Of a DNA stretch of 64,000 nucleotides, positions 34,298 through 42,979 are shown one piece after another. Position 1 is the stretch's first letter. Each line of letters begins with the position of its first letter. The stretch covers positions 186,001 to 250,000 of the forward strand of contig CAKSTR010000003.1 of NCBI GenBank assembly GCA_934500835.1. Direction: 5' to 3'. The notes below the pieces were generated by a model. The model did no database searches. It saw only the letters and a list, made by a program, of their open reading frames with translations, and had not been told where the DNA came from. This DNA comes from an uncultured Paracoccaceae bacterium (GTDB taxonomy: Bacteria; Pseudomonadota; Alphaproteobacteria; Rhodobacterales; Rhodobacteraceae). Both the position numbers and the translations under genes were made by a program.

Positions 34298-35820
34298 TCC
34301 GCCGCCGCCTTCGCGCGCTGGAAGTCGTCGGGGAAATGCGTCACGGCGGACATCACCGGATAGGGCGTGAAGCCGCCAAGGGCGCAGAGCGAACCCAGCT
34401 TCATCGTGTTGCACAGGTCGGTCAGGATCGGCAGCGCCGAAGGATCGCCGTTCAACACCCGGTCCAGCGTTTCCACGCCGCGGATCGATCCGATCCGGCA
34501 GGGGGTGCACTTGCCGCAGCTTTCGATGGCGCAGAACTCCATGGCGAAGCGCGCCATTTGCAGCATGTCCACCGTGTCATCGGCAATGGTCAGCCCGGCG
34601 TGGCCGATCAGCCCGTCCTTCGCGGCGAAATCCTCATAGGTGAAGGGCGTGTCGAAAAGCCCGCGCGGGAACCAGGCACCCAGCGGACCGCCGACCTGCA
34701 CCGCCTTGACCGGCCGGCCCGACGCCGTGCCGCCGCCGATGTCATCGACAATCTCGCCCAGAGTCAGGCCGAAGGCGGTCTCGAACAACCCGCCGTACTT
34801 CACGTTGCCGGCCAGCTGCAGCGCCATGGTGCCAAGCGAACGACCCATGCCGAAATTCTTGTAGAAAGTGGCACCCCGATCCATGATCACCGGCACCGAG
34901 GCCAGCGAGATCACGTTGTTCACCACCGTCGGACGGCCCATGAAGCCCTGAAGCGCGGGCAGCGGCGGCTTGGCCCGCACGATGCCGCGCTTGCCCTCAA
35001 GGCTGTTCAAGAGGCTGGTTTCCTCGCCGCAGACATAGGCGCCGGCGCCGACGCGGACCTCCATGTCGAAGCTGCGGCCAGAGCCAAGGACGGAGGCCCC
35101 CAGCACGCCCGCCGCCCGGGCGATCTCGATCGCCTTCTGCATCTGGCTGACCGCATCGGGATATTCCGAACGGGTGTAGACATAGCCTTGCGTCGCGCCG
35201 ACGGCGAGGCCGGCAATCGCCATGCCTTCGATCAGGGTGAAGGGGTCGCCCTCCATCAGCATCCGGTCGGCAAAGGTGGCCGAGTCGCCCTCGTCGGCGT
35301 TGCAGACGATGTATTTCTGCGGCGCCTGCGCGTCGTGGACGGTCTTCCACTTGATGCCGGTCGGGAAGCCCGCACCGCCCCGGCCGCGCAGGCCCGAGTC
35401 GGTGACCTCTTTCACGATCGCGGCAGGCTCCATCGCCAGCGCATTGCGCAGGCCCTTCAGCCCGTGGTGCAGCTCATACTCTGCCAGCGAAAGCGGGTCG
35501 ATCACGCCGACGCGGGCAAAGGTCAGCCGGGTCTGGCGCTTCATCCAGGGCAGTTCTTCGGTCAGGCCAAGCGCCTTGGGGTGCGCGGCCAGATCGCCGA
35601 AAAGCGCCGGAACGTCGCCCACATCCATCGGGCCAAAGGCCATGCGGCCAAGATCGGTGGCCACCTCGACCAGCGGCTCCAGCCAGACCATGCCGCGGCT
35701 GCCGTTGCGCACGACGGTGACGTCGATCCCGCGCGTCTTCGCTTCCTGGGTGATGGCTTCGGCCACCTCATCGGAACCCAGGGCCTTGGCGGCGGCATCA
35801 AGGGGAACGTAGATCCGCAT
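34294..35820 (-). CDS. fdsB: NAD-dependent formate dehydrogenase beta (FMN/NAD) subunit
   Basis: 508 residues of the NuoF family. An N-terminal thioredoxin-like [2Fe-2S]-domain relative occupies about 1-100, without the full Cys set; then SGLRGRGGAGFPTGIKW (FMN/NAD loop), CNADEGDSATFADR, ERGAYVCGEET-like GAYVCGEETSLLNSLEG, and the C-terminal [4Fe-4S] site ESCGKCTPCRIG. It takes electrons from FdsA/FdsG and reduces NAD+. It overlaps fdsG at the start and the DUF4287 gene at the end. Confidence 0.95.
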   Translation of the reverse strand: MRIYVPLDAAAKALGSDEVAEAITQEAKTRGIDVTVVRNGSRGMVWLEPLVEVATDLGRMAFGPMDVGDVPALFGDLAAHPKALGLTEELPWMKRQTRLTFARVGVIDPLSLAEYELHHGLKGLRNALAMEPAAIVKEVTDSGLRGRGGAGFPTGIKWKTVHDAQAPQKYIVCNADEGDSATFADRMLMEGDPFTLIEGMAIAGLAVGATQGYVYTRSEYPDAVSQMQKAIEIARAAGVLGASVLGSGRSFDMEVRVGAGAYVCGEETSLLNSLEGKRGIVRAKPPLPALQGFMGRPTVVNNVISLASVPVIMDRGATFYKNFGMGRSLGTMALQLAGNVKYGGLFETAFGLTLGEIVDDIGGGTASGRPVKAVQVGGPLGAWFPRGLFDTPFTYEDFAAKDGLIGHAGLTIADDTVDMLQMARFAMEFCAIESCGKCTPCRIGSIRGVETLDRVLNGDPSALPILTDLCNTMKLGSLCALGGFTPYPVMSAVTHFPDDFQRAKAAAE

Positions 35821-36287
35821 CAGCGCAGCCCTCCGATGATTTTGTCCAGCTTGGCCTCATCCAGCCGGCCGACCAGCTTTCCGTCGACCATCGCAGCCGG
35901 TCCGCAGGCGCAAAGGCCAAGGCAGAAGATCGGCTCCAGCGTGACGCTTCCGTCCTTGCTGGTCTCATGCCAGTCAAGGCCCAGCTTGGCGCTGGCATGC
36001 GCGGCCACCGCATCGGCACCCAAGGTCTGGCAGGCTTCGGCCCGGCAAAGCTTCAGCACATGGCGTCCGGCCGGCTTTTCGCGGAAATCATGGTAGAAGG
36101 TCATCACGCCATGCGCTTCGGCCTTCGAGATCTGAAGATCCGCCGCGATGATCGGCAGCGCCTCTTCCGGCACATAGCCGAAGGCGTGTTGCACATCATG
36201 AAGAATGGGAAGCAGCGGTCCTTCCTGGCCCCGGTGGGCATCAAGAATTTCGCGGAGACGGGTCTCAAGGTCGATGGAATCGAGCAT
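35820..36287 (-). CDS. fdsG: NAD-dependent formate dehydrogenase gamma ([2Fe-2S]) subunit
   Basis: 155 residues of the NuoE family. LLPILHDVQHAFGYVPEEAL, GVMTFYHDFREKP, then the four cluster ligands in CRAEACQTLG and FCLGLCACGPA. First gene of the fds operon. The 90-base spacer to the LysR gene carries two inverted repeats and an AT-rich stretch suited to a promoter. Confidence 0.95.
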   Translation of the reverse strand: MLDSIDLETRLREILDAHRGQEGPLLPILHDVQHAFGYVPEEALPIIAADLQISKAEAHGVMTFYHDFREKPAGRHVLKLCRAEACQTLGADAVAAHASAKLGLDWHETSKDGSVTLEPIFCLGLCACGPAAMVDGKLVGRLDEAKLDKIIGGLR

Positions 36288-36326
36288 GCGGGCGGCCTTC
36301 AGCTAGCTTGCCCAAGGATGGGGGCG

Positions 36327-36344
36327 ATTGATAGGGGAATCAAT
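36327..36344. promoter_or_regulatory. Inverted repeat in fds promoter region
   Basis: ATTGAT-AGGGGA-ATCAAT is a perfect 6+6 inverted repeat, about 40 bases ahead of the fdsG start. On the minus strand an AT-rich TATATT lies just upstream of it, so a bound regulator here could contact RNA polymerase. Confidence 0.5.
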
Positions 36345-36362
36345 ATAGAATTGCCGTTGCGC

Positions 36363-36379
36363 GATAGGCATTGGCTATC
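36363..36379. promoter_or_regulatory. LysR-type operator, ATAG-N7-CTAT (T-N11-A)
   Basis: GATAG-GCATTGG-CTATC is a perfect 5+5 inverted repeat and contains the T-N11-A signature of LysR boxes (T36365, A36377). It overlaps the last codon of the LysR gene and lies about 75-90 bases ahead of fdsG, the usual recognition-site distance. FdsR binding is inferred. Confidence 0.6.
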
Positions 36380-37268
36380 AAAGCGGTTGCCGACCCAGAC
36401 GTTCGGCCTCATCCAGAAGCGCGCTGAGGACCGGGGTCTGCGGGTCGCGCTTCACGGTGATGACGCCGACCACATGCTCGGCTTCCGGCTCGACCAGCGG
36501 GACCGAGACCAGCCTGCCGCCGCCGGTGAACATGTCGGCCAGCCGCTTCGGCACGATGGAAGTCCACCCCCCCGACTGCACATGCGACACCAGCGCGATG
36601 GTCGAGTTCGATTCCACCGAGGCGCCTGTCCTTGCCCCTGCCTCTGCCAGATGCTGGTTGACGATGCGGCGGTTCTGCATGTCCCCGGTCAGCAGACAAA
36701 GCGGCATCTCGGCCGCCTCGGCCCAGGTCACCCGGTCGCGGTCTGCCAGCGGTGATCCGGGGGCGCAGAGGAAGCGGTAATATTCGGTATAAAGCGGCAC
36801 CTGGCCCACACGGCCCAAGGGTTCGTTGTCCAGATAGGTGATGCCGGCGTCCAGCTCCAGCCGCTCCAGCCCGGCAAGGATCTCGACCGAGGTGCGCGAC
36901 AGGATGGTGACCGAGACATTGGGATGCTTGGTCAGGAAGGGCTGGGTCAGTTCGGCCACCATCGGCAGCGCGGTGGGCACCACGCCAAGCCGCAGATGGC
37001 CCGACAGGCCCTTCTTCGCCGTCCGCATCTCGTCGCGCAGCGCACGCACATCGGCGGTGATCGAGGCGGCCCGGTCCAGCACAAGCTGGCCTTCGGGCGT
37101 CAGCCCCTGAAAGCGGCTGCCGCGATAGACAAGCTGCACGCCAAGCTGGTCCTCCAGCTGGCGGATCGCGCCGGACAGCGAGGGCTGCGTCACCCCGCAG
37201 GCTTCGGCCGCGCGTCCGAAGTGGCGTTCGCGCGCCAGTGCGATGAACATTTCCAGCTTGTCGATCAT
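36378..37268 (-). CDS. LysR-family regulator, probably of the fds operon
   Basis: 296 residues. The N-terminal winged HTH is typical: IDKLEMFIALARERHFGRAA with TQPSLSGAIRQLEDQLGVQL. The effector domain starts near residue 90 (GHLRLGVVPTALPMVAE). It is transcribed in the same direction as fdsG, directly upstream, and its end overlaps a LysR-box-like repeat. It is likely the FdsR-type formate-responsive activator, though the effector cannot be read. The N-terminus starts at MIDKLEM; a long upstream open frame is not protein-like. Confidence 0.85.
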   Translation of the reverse strand: MIDKLEMFIALARERHFGRAAEACGVTQPSLSGAIRQLEDQLGVQLVYRGSRFQGLTPEGQLVLDRAASITADVRALRDEMRTAKKGLSGHLRLGVVPTALPMVAELTQPFLTKHPNVSVTILSRTSVEILAGLERLELDAGITYLDNEPLGRVGQVPLYTEYYRFLCAPGSPLADRDRVTWAEAAEMPLCLLTGDMQNRRIVNQHLAEAGARTGASVESNSTIALVSHVQSGGWTSIVPKRLADMFTGGGRLVSVPLVEPEAEHVVGVITVKRDPQTPVLSALLDEAERLGRQPL

Positions 37269-37315
37269 CCCGGCACGATGCCCCGGCGTCGCGCGGCGGG
37301 CAAGCGCCGAGAGGC

Positions 37316-37365
37316 GGGGGTTTTGCACCCCCGCACCCCCGCAGGATATTTCGGCCAGAATGAAG
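37316..37365 (+). repeat. GC-hairpin/GATATTT dispersed repeat, copy C
   Basis: GGGGG-TTTTGCA-CCCCC-GCA-CCCCC, GCAGGATATTTCGG and CCAGAATGAAG in order. It lies in the divergent spacer between the LysR gene and the S49 peptidase (37269-37439). Same build as copies A, B and D. Confidence 0.7.
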
Positions 37366-37439
37366 GCGGGCAGGAACGCGGGCAGAAGGAAGCGGTGCGC
37401 GGGCTTGCCCGGCCCGGGGACAGCGCCTAATTCTGGTGC

Positions 37440-38231
37440 ATGAGAAACCTCATCCCCTTTCTGCCGAAGCCCGCAACCGTGGCGGTGATCCGCCTTGCCG
37501 GCACCATCGGCACCGGCGCGCGCAACCTGAACGACGCCGCGCTGGCGCCGGTGATCGAGAAGGCCTTCCGCTCCAGACCTGCGGCCGTGGCGCTGGCGAT
37601 CAACTCGCCCGGCGGCTCTCCGGCGCAGTCCAGCCTGATCGCCGCCCGCATCCGGCGGCTGTCGGAGGAGAAGAAGATCCCGGTCCATGCCTTTGTCGAG
37701 GATGTTGCGGCCTCGGGCGGATACTGGCTGGCCACCACGGCCGATGACATCTGGGCCGACCGCGCCTCGATCATCGGGTCGATCGGGGTGATCTTCGCGG
37801 GCTTCGGTTTTCCCGAGCTGATGGCCCGCCACGGGATCGAGCGGCGGGTGGAAACCGCGGGGACGTCCAAGAGCTTTGCCGATCCCTTCCGCCCGCAGAC
37901 CGAAGAGGACGTTGCGCGCATCCGCGCCCTGCTGACGCCGATGCATCAGATCTTCATCGACCAGGTGCAATCGCGCCGGGCGGCGAAACTGGCGCCGGGC
38001 AAGGATTTCTTCAATGCCGACATCTGGCTGGGGGACGAAGCCGCCTTTCTTGGCCTGATCGACGGTATCGCGCATATGAAACCCAAGCTGGCCGAGCTTT
38101 ATGGCCCCAAGGTCCGGCTGGTGCCCTATGGGCAGAAGCGGGGCTTCCTGCAGCGCTTCGGGCTTTCGGTGGTGGACAGCACCCTTGGTGCGGTGGAAGA
38201 TCGCGCTCTCTGGGCGCAATACGGGCTGTAG
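37440..38231 (+). CDS. S49-family peptidase (SppA/SohB-like)
   Basis: 263 residues. VAVIRLAGTIG near residue 14, ALAINSPGGSPAQSS, FVEDVAASGGYWLATTADDI (the nucleophile Ser lies in ASGGYW) and IIGSIGVIF are the signature of single-domain SppA-type proteases that cut signal-peptide remnants and membrane proteins. There is no cleavable signal and only weak hydrophobicity at the N-terminus, so it may be peripheral on the inner membrane. The catalytic Lys is expected about 50 residues further on; ETAGTSKSF is the candidate. Followed after 3 bases by a small gene in the same operon. Confidence 0.85.
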   Translation: MRNLIPFLPKPATVAVIRLAGTIGTGARNLNDAALAPVIEKAFRSRPAAVALAINSPGGSPAQSSLIAARIRRLSEEKKIPVHAFVEDVAASGGYWLATTADDIWADRASIIGSIGVIFAGFGFPELMARHGIERRVETAGTSKSFADPFRPQTEEDVARIRALLTPMHQIFIDQVQSRRAAKLAPGKDFFNADIWLGDEAAFLGLIDGIAHMKPKLAELYGPKVRLVPYGQKRGFLQRFGLSVVDSTLGAVEDRALWAQYGL

Positions 38232-38234
38232 CGG

Positions 38235-38423
38235 ATGTTCATCAAGATCGTCACCATCTTCCTGCTTGTCATGGTGCTGATCGGCATGGTCGGCAAGGTG
38301 CTGTTCCCCTCGCAGACCCCGCGCATGACCCGTCGGTCGGGCAAGTATTGCCCGGATTGCGGCCGCCCGATGATCGGAAAGTCTTGCGGCTGCAACGGCA
38401 AGAGCGGCGGAGGCAAGGCATGA
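38235..38423 (+). CDS. Small membrane protein with a zinc-ribbon-like tail
   Basis: 62 residues. One membrane helix (IKIVTIFLLVMVLIGMVGKVLF) is followed by a basic linker and a four-Cys motif, YCPDCGRPMIGKSCGCNGKS. Cys-x2-Cys ... Cys-x-Cys would bind one metal. The gene follows the S49 peptidase by 3 bases and overlaps the reductase start by ATGA. I recognise the type as a conserved small protein in this family of bacteria, but know no assigned function. Confidence 0.75.
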   Translation: MFIKIVTIFLLVMVLIGMVGKVLFPSQTPRMTRRSGKYCPDCGRPMIGKSCGCNGKSGGGKA

Positions 38424-39193
38424 CAGCCCTTGTGACCGGGGCCGGCCGTCGTCTTGGCCGCGCCATGGCGCTGTATCTGGCCGGACGCGGCCATGACGTC
38501 GCCATTCACTTCGCCACCTCGCAGGACGAGGCGGAGGAGGTCGCCCGCGACATCCGCGCGATGGGCCGCCGGGCCGTCACCCTGAAGGCCGACCTTCTGG
38601 ACGAAGCGCAGGTCGAGACGCTGGTGCCTCGCGCGACGGACGATCTTGGCCCGCTGACCGTGCTGGTCAACAACGCCTCGATCTTCGAATACGACCGGAT
38701 CGAGACCTCGACCCGCCGCAGCTGGGACCGACATATCGAGTCGAACCTGCGCGCGCCCTATGTGCTGATCCAGCACTTCGCCCGGCAGTGCCCCAAGGCC
38801 GAGCCGGACGAGACCGGAGAGCCGCGGGCCAGGGGCCTTGTCGTGAACATGCTGGACCAGAGGGTCTGGAAGCTGACGCCCGAGTTTTCGACCTACAGCA
38901 TCGCCAAGATGGGCCTCTGGGCGCTGACCCGGACCGCGGCGCAGGGGCTGGCGCCGGATATCCGGGTCAATGGCATCGGCCCGGGCCCCACCATGCAGGG
39001 CGCGCGGCAGTCCGAAAGCCACTTTTCCCGCCAGCGTGCCAACACCATCCTGACCCGCGGCGCGAACCCGTCGGATGTGGTGGCCGCACTTGGGTTCTTC
39101 CTGGACAGCCCTGCCGTGACCGGCCAGATGATCGCCGTCGACGGGGGGCAGCATCTGGGCTGGAAGACGCCGGATGTGCTTGGCCCCGAATAG
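38420..39193 (+). CDS. SDR-family reductase, pteridine-reductase (PTR1/FolM)-like
   Basis: 257 residues. The nucleotide loop is TGAGRRLG, with Arg in the place of the usual Gly, a PTR1/FolM feature. VLVNNASIFEYD, then NMLDQRVWKLTPEFSTYSIAKMG: YxxxK is present but the catalytic Ser is replaced by Asp, again as in PTR1. IRVNGIGPGPT follows. It probably reduces dihydropterin (biopterin- or monapterin-type) or folate with NADPH; substrate is an inference. It is coupled to the zinc-ribbon gene by ATGA. Confidence 0.75.
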   Translation: MTALVTGAGRRLGRAMALYLAGRGHDVAIHFATSQDEAEEVARDIRAMGRRAVTLKADLLDEAQVETLVPRATDDLGPLTVLVNNASIFEYDRIETSTRRSWDRHIESNLRAPYVLIQHFARQCPKAEPDETGEPRARGLVVNMLDQRVWKLTPEFSTYSIAKMGLWALTRTAAQGLAPDIRVNGIGPGPTMQGARQSESHFSRQRANTILTRGANPSDVVAALGFFLDSPAVTGQMIAVDGGQHLGWKTPDVLGPE

Positions 39194-39525
39194 CCCCGCA
39201 ACTGGCACCAAAGCCCGTGCAGCAAGGGGTGCGTCAAAGTTGTCCACCTTGGCATTTCCTTTCACGATGGCGTTACAAAAAGGCCTGACTTCTCAAGTGT
39301 TTGCCAATGAGTAAAGAATCTTTTGTTTAATATCATCGGGTTATGGAATTGCCTATTTTTTAGGCAGATCACGGAATCCCGCCGAAAACAACAAGAAATC
39401 CGCGGTCGTCAAATCTTCTCCGCAAGGTTATCCACAGAAACGGTGGACAGCTTTGCTCTTGCCCCTGCCCGTGGTTCATTGCAGCCAGTCGTCAGAATCG
39501 CGACACCTGGAATACAGTTTTTCGT
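39194..39525 (+). promoter_or_regulatory. AT-rich uvrC leader with a consensus DnaA box
   Basis: TTATCCACA at 39428-39436 is the exact DnaA-box consensus. A near match, TTGTCCACC, lies at 39240-39248. TGCCTA-TTTTT-TAGGCA (39350-39366) is a perfect 6+6 inverted repeat. 39301-39360 has 18 G+C in 60 bases, the lowest I counted here. Short open frames in it lack ribosome sites. This is the only space for the uvrC promoter. Confidence 0.55.
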
Positions 39526-41382
39526 ATGACCGAAACGCCGCCCCGCACCGGACATGAGGTGATCGCCGATCACCTGCGCACGCTGGACAGTTCGCCCGGC
39601 GTCTACCGCATGCTGAATGCGCAATCCGAGGTGCTGTATGTCGGCAAGGCGCGCAACCTGAAGGCACGGGTGTCGAACTATGCCCGGCCCTCGGGCCATT
39701 CGGCGCGGATCGCCCGGATGATCGCCGAGACCACCAGCATGATGTTCCTCTCGACCCGGACCGAGGTGGAGGCGCTGCTGCTGGAGCAGAACCTGATCAA
39801 GCAGTTGAAGCCGCGCTACAACGTGCTGATGCGGGACGACAAGTCCTTTCCGAACATCCTGATCGGCAAGACCCATGCCTTTCCGCAGCTGAAGAAGCAT
39901 CGCGGTGCGAAGAAGGAGAAGGGCAGCTACTTCGGTCCCTTCGCATCGGCAGGCGCGGTCAACCGCACGCTGAACCAGTTGCAGAAGGTGTTCCTTCTGC
40001 GCAATTGCAGCGACCCGATGTTTGAATCGCGCACCCGGCCCTGCCTGCAGTTCCAGATCAAGCGGTGCTCGGCGCCCTGTGTCGGGCGGATTTCCGAGGT
40101 GGACTATGACGCGCTGGTCCGCGATGCCGAACGGTTCCTGTCGGGCAAGACGACCACGGTGCAGGCCGATCTGGCCAAGGCGATGACCGAGGCCAGCGAG
40201 GCGATGGAGTTCGAGCGCGCCGCCGCGCTGCGCGACCGCATCCGGGCGCTGACGGCAGTGCAGACCTCGCAAGGCATCAACCCGCGCGGCGTGGCCGAGG
40301 CCGATGTGATCGCGCTGCATCTGGACCACGGGCAGGCCTGCGTCCAAGTCTTCTTCATCCGCGCGAACCAGAGCTGGGGCAACCGCGACTTCTATCCCCG
40401 CACCGGATCGGGCGCGGAAGAGCCCGAGATTCTTGAGGCCTTCCTGACCCAGTTCTATGACGACAAGGAGCCGCCCCGGCTGATCCTCTTATCGCATCCG
40501 GTCGAGAACGCCGATCTGGTCGCTCAGGCGCTGTCCGACCGCGCTGGCCGCAAGGTGGAACTTTCGGTCCCGCAGCGCGGCGAGAAGGCCGAACTGGTCG
40601 AGAACGCGGCCCGCAACGCCCGCGAAAGCCTGGCCCGCCGCATGTCGGAAAGTGCCACCCAGATCCGGCTGCTGGAAGGGCTTGCGGAGGCCTTCGATCT
40701 GGACGGCCCGCCGCAACGGATCGAGATCTACGACAACGCCCATATCCAGGGCTCGGACCCGGTTGGCGGCATGGTCGTCGCGGGGCCGGAGGGGTTCATC
40801 AAGTCGCAATACCGCAAGTTCAACATCCGCAGTTCGGCCGGCGCGAATTCCGACGATTTCGGCATGATGAAAGAGGTGCTGGAGCGGCGGTTCGACCGGC
40901 TCCTGAAAGAAGACCCCGATCGAAGGTCCGACAGCTGGCCCGACCTTCTGCTGATCGACGGCGGCGCCGGCCAGGTCTCGGCCGTGGCAGGCATCCTGGC
41001 CGAGATGGGGGTCGAGGATATGCCGATCATCGGCGTCGCCAAGGGCATCGACCGCGACGCCGGCAAGGAAGAGTTCCACCGGCCCGGCGAACGCCCGATG
41101 GCGCTGCAGCGGAACGATCCGGTGCTGTACTTCATCCAGCGCCTGCGCGACGAGGCGCACCGCTGGGCCAACGGGTTCCACCGGGCGAAGCGCGCCAAGG
41201 CGGTGGGGGCAACGCCGCTGGATGAAATTCCCGGTGTCGGTGCCACGCGGAAACGGGCGCTGCTGGCGCATTTCGGCTCGGCCAAGGCGGTCAGCCGGGC
41301 GGCGCTGCCCGATCTGATGGCGGTCGATGGCATCTCGGAAGCGATGGCCGAGACGGTCTATAATTTCTTCCACCGGGAGTAG
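39526..41382 (+). CDS. uvrC: Excinuclease ABC subunit C
   Basis: 618 residues, near the usual 610. Makes both incisions in nucleotide excision repair with UvrA/UvrB. N-terminal GIY-YIG nuclease ([26 protein letters not shown]), conserved Cys cluster ([26 protein letters not shown]), UVR domain near 205-240 ([16 protein letters not shown]), RNase H-like second nuclease ([28 protein letters not shown]) and a C-terminal helix-hairpin-helix ([16 protein letters not shown]). No LexA-type GTTC-N7-GTTC operator was seen ahead of it; a DnaA box and AT-rich leader are present. The start is ATG 39526; ribosome site weak. Confidence 0.96.
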   Translation: MTETPPRTGHEVIADHLRTLDSSPGVYRMLNAQSEVLYVGKARNLKARVSNYARPSGHSARIARMIAETTSMMFLSTRTEVEALLLEQNLIKQLKPRYNVLMRDDKSFPNILIGKTHAFPQLKKHRGAKKEKGSYFGPFASAGAVNRTLNQLQKVFLLRNCSDPMFESRTRPCLQFQIKRCSAPCVGRISEVDYDALVRDAERFLSGKTTTVQADLAKAMTEASEAMEFERAAALRDRIRALTAVQTSQGINPRGVAEADVIALHLDHGQACVQVFFIRANQSWGNRDFYPRTGSGAEEPEILEAFLTQFYDDKEPPRLILLSHPVENADLVAQALSDRAGRKVELSVPQRGEKAELVENAARNARESLARRMSESATQIRLLEGLAEAFDLDGPPQRIEIYDNAHIQGSDPVGGMVVAGPEGFIKSQYRKFNIRSSAGANSDDFGMMKEVLERRFDRLLKEDPDRRSDSWPDLLLIDGGAGQVSAVAGILAEMGVEDMPIIGVAKGIDRDAGKEEFHRPGERPMALQRNDPVLYFIQRLRDEAHRWANGFHRAKRAKAVGATPLDEIPGVGATRKRALLAHFGSAKAVSRAALPDLMAVDGISEAMAETVYNFFHRE

Positions 41383-41617
41383 GCCGGATATCCTTGCTTT
41401 CCGAAGGCGGCGCTGCCCGCTGTCGGTCATGCGAAGAACCATGGCCCGACCGGCAGGTTCCACCGGGTTCTGCGCTTTCCAACGGGTGCGGCGGGGTCTT
41501 CACGACCCGCGCCCGGGCCGCATCACCGTGATGTCATCCCGCCCCTTGTCGCCCCGGGGCCTGCTTTGGCCGCTTTGGCCCTTCCCCCGCCCCCGGGGGT
41601 CGGCTACCAATGGAGGT

Positions 41618-42280
41618 ATGACCTGGACGATCCCGAACACGCTGACGGTCCTGAGGTTGCTGGCCGCCCCGGGCGTCGCCATCATGTTTCTCTATTTCCA
41701 CCGTCCCTGGGCCGACTGGTTCGCGCTTGCGCTTTTCGTCGGCGCCGCCATCACCGACTGGTTCGACGGCTATCTTGCGCGGCTGTGGAAGCAGGAGTCG
41801 AAATTCGGGGCCATGCTGGACCCGATTGCCGACAAGGCCATGGTGGTGATCGCGATCATGGTCATCACCGGCTACAACGGCATGAACCCCTGGCTGATCC
41901 TGCCCGCGACGGTCATCCTTTTTCGTGAGGTCTTTGTCTCGGGCCTGCGCGAATACCTTGGCCCCAAGGCGCAGCTGAAGGTGACGCGGCTGGCGAAATG
42001 GAAGACCACTGCGCAGATGGTGGCCATCGCGGTCCTGTTCCTTGGCACCGGGCTTGAGTATCTGAACGGCATCGCGGTGCAGGGCATGACGCCCGAGCAA
42101 TATGCCGAGGCCGTCACCCAGGGTCTTGCCGACCCGATCCGCGCCTGCGGCAAAAGCGATTGTGCCTCGACCGCCAATCTGGTCGGGCTGGTCCTGATCT
42201 GGATCGCCGCCGGTCTGACCGCGCTGACGGGTTGGGAATATTTCCGAAAGGCGATGCCGCATCTGCGGGAGGACCGATGA
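41618..42280 (+). CDS. pgsA: CDP-diacylglycerol-glycerol-3-phosphate 3-phosphatidyltransferase
   Basis: 220 residues. Makes phosphatidylglycerol-phosphate, the committed step to PG and cardiolipin. TDWFDGYLARLWKQESKFGA with MLDPIADK carries the full CDP-alcohol motif D-x2-DG-x2-AR-x8-G-x3-D-x3-D. Five or six membrane segments. The gene is longer than E. coli PgsA (about 182) because of an insert near residues 150-180 (about 42065-42160) with QGMTPEQYAEAVTQGLADP, common in alphaproteobacteria. The ATG at 41618 directly follows GGAGGT. The stop overlaps moaD by ATGA. Confidence 0.92.
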   Translation: MTWTIPNTLTVLRLLAAPGVAIMFLYFHRPWADWFALALFVGAAITDWFDGYLARLWKQESKFGAMLDPIADKAMVVIAIMVITGYNGMNPWLILPATVILFREVFVSGLREYLGPKAQLKVTRLAKWKTTAQMVAIAVLFLGTGLEYLNGIAVQGMTPEQYAEAVTQGLADPIRACGKSDCASTANLVGLVLIWIAAGLTALTGWEYFRKAMPHLREDR

Positions 42281-42525
42281 TCGACGTCCTTTACTTTGCC
42301 TGGGTCCGTGAACGCATCGGCCTGCCGCGCGAAAGGATTCAGACCTCCGCCCCCACGGTCGCCGCCCTTGTGGCCGAACTGGCCGCAAGGGAAGAGCGGT
42401 ATGCCCTGGCCTTTGCCGATCTCGCCTCGCTTCGCGTGGCGCTGGATCAGGAACTGGCCAGCTTCGATGCCCCGCTGGCCGGCGTGCGCGAGGTCGCCTT
42501 TTTCCCGCCAATGACGGGGGGCTGA
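42277..42525 (+). CDS. moaD: Molybdopterin synthase small subunit
   Basis: 82 residues ending in the Gly-Gly tail (FFPPMTGG) that is adenylylated and thiocarboxylated to carry sulfur into molybdopterin. VLYFAWVRERIG at the N-terminus is typical MoaD. It is coupled to pgsA by ATGA and followed one base later by moaE, its partner. It supports Mo enzymes in the same window (Fds, Xdh). Confidence 0.93.
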   Translation: MIDVLYFAWVRERIGLPRERIQTSAPTVAALVAELAAREERYALAFADLASLRVALDQELASFDAPLAGVREVAFFPPMTGG

Positions 42526-42526
42526 G

Positions 42527-42964
42527 ATGCGCGTCGAGGTGCAATCCGCGCCCTTCGACCTGGGCGCGCAGACCGCGGGCTTCGCCGCCTCATCGGCAGG
42601 CGCGGGGGCGGTCGTCACCTTCACCGGCCTTGTGCGCGGCGATGGCGGGCTGGCCGCGATGGAGATCGAGCACTATCCGGTGATGACCGAAAAGGCGATC
42701 ACCGCCATCGTGGCCGAGGCCATGGCCCGCTGGTCGCTGGTGGATGCGCTGGTGATCCACCGCCATGGCAGGCTGACGGTGGGCGAGGCGATCATGATGG
42801 TCGCAACCGCCGCGCCGCACCGGGCGGATGCCTTTGCCGCGGCCGAGTTCCTGATGGATTACCTGAAATCCCGCGCCCCGTTCTGGAAGAAGGAGATCGG
42901 TCCTGATGGCGGGCAATGGGTGGCGGCGAAGGACAGCGACGAGGATGCCCTGAAACGCTGGTAG
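42527..42964 (+). CDS. moaE: Molybdopterin synthase catalytic subunit
   Basis: 145 residues. AGAVVTFTGLVRGDG, LEIEHYPVMTEK-like MEIEHYPVMTEKAI, VIHRHGRLTVGE and the active-site segment DYLKSRAPFWKKE with two catalytic Lys. It inserts two dithiolene sulfurs into precursor Z using MoaD thiocarboxylate. Ends 15 bases from the convergent hisG. Confidence 0.94.
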   Translation: MRVEVQSAPFDLGAQTAGFAASSAGAGAVVTFTGLVRGDGGLAAMEIEHYPVMTEKAITAIVAEAMARWSLVDALVIHRHGRLTVGEAIMMVATAAPHRADAFAAAEFLMDYLKSRAPFWKKEIGPDGGQWVAAKDSDEDALKRW

Positions 42965-42979
42965 CCCGCGCCGGAAGGA

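Noticed and set aside
31219..36096. Very long plus-strand open frame opposite the fds genes
   Set aside because: It is the mirror of high-GC codons in fdsA/fdsB/fdsG; composition is Gly/His/Asp/Val-rich with no recognisable domain and no ribosome site.
39194..39525. LexA/SOS operator for uvrC
   Set aside because: No GTTC-N7-GTTC or GAAC-N7-GAAC pair could be found in the leader.
39194..39525. Chromosomal replication origin
   Set aside because: One perfect DnaA box and one near match are too few, and no origin-linked genes are near; kept only as a possible DnaA-responsive site.
39323..39529. 68-codon frame in the uvrC leader
   Set aside because: No ribosome site, TTG start in an AT-rich promoter-like stretch, no recognisable composition.
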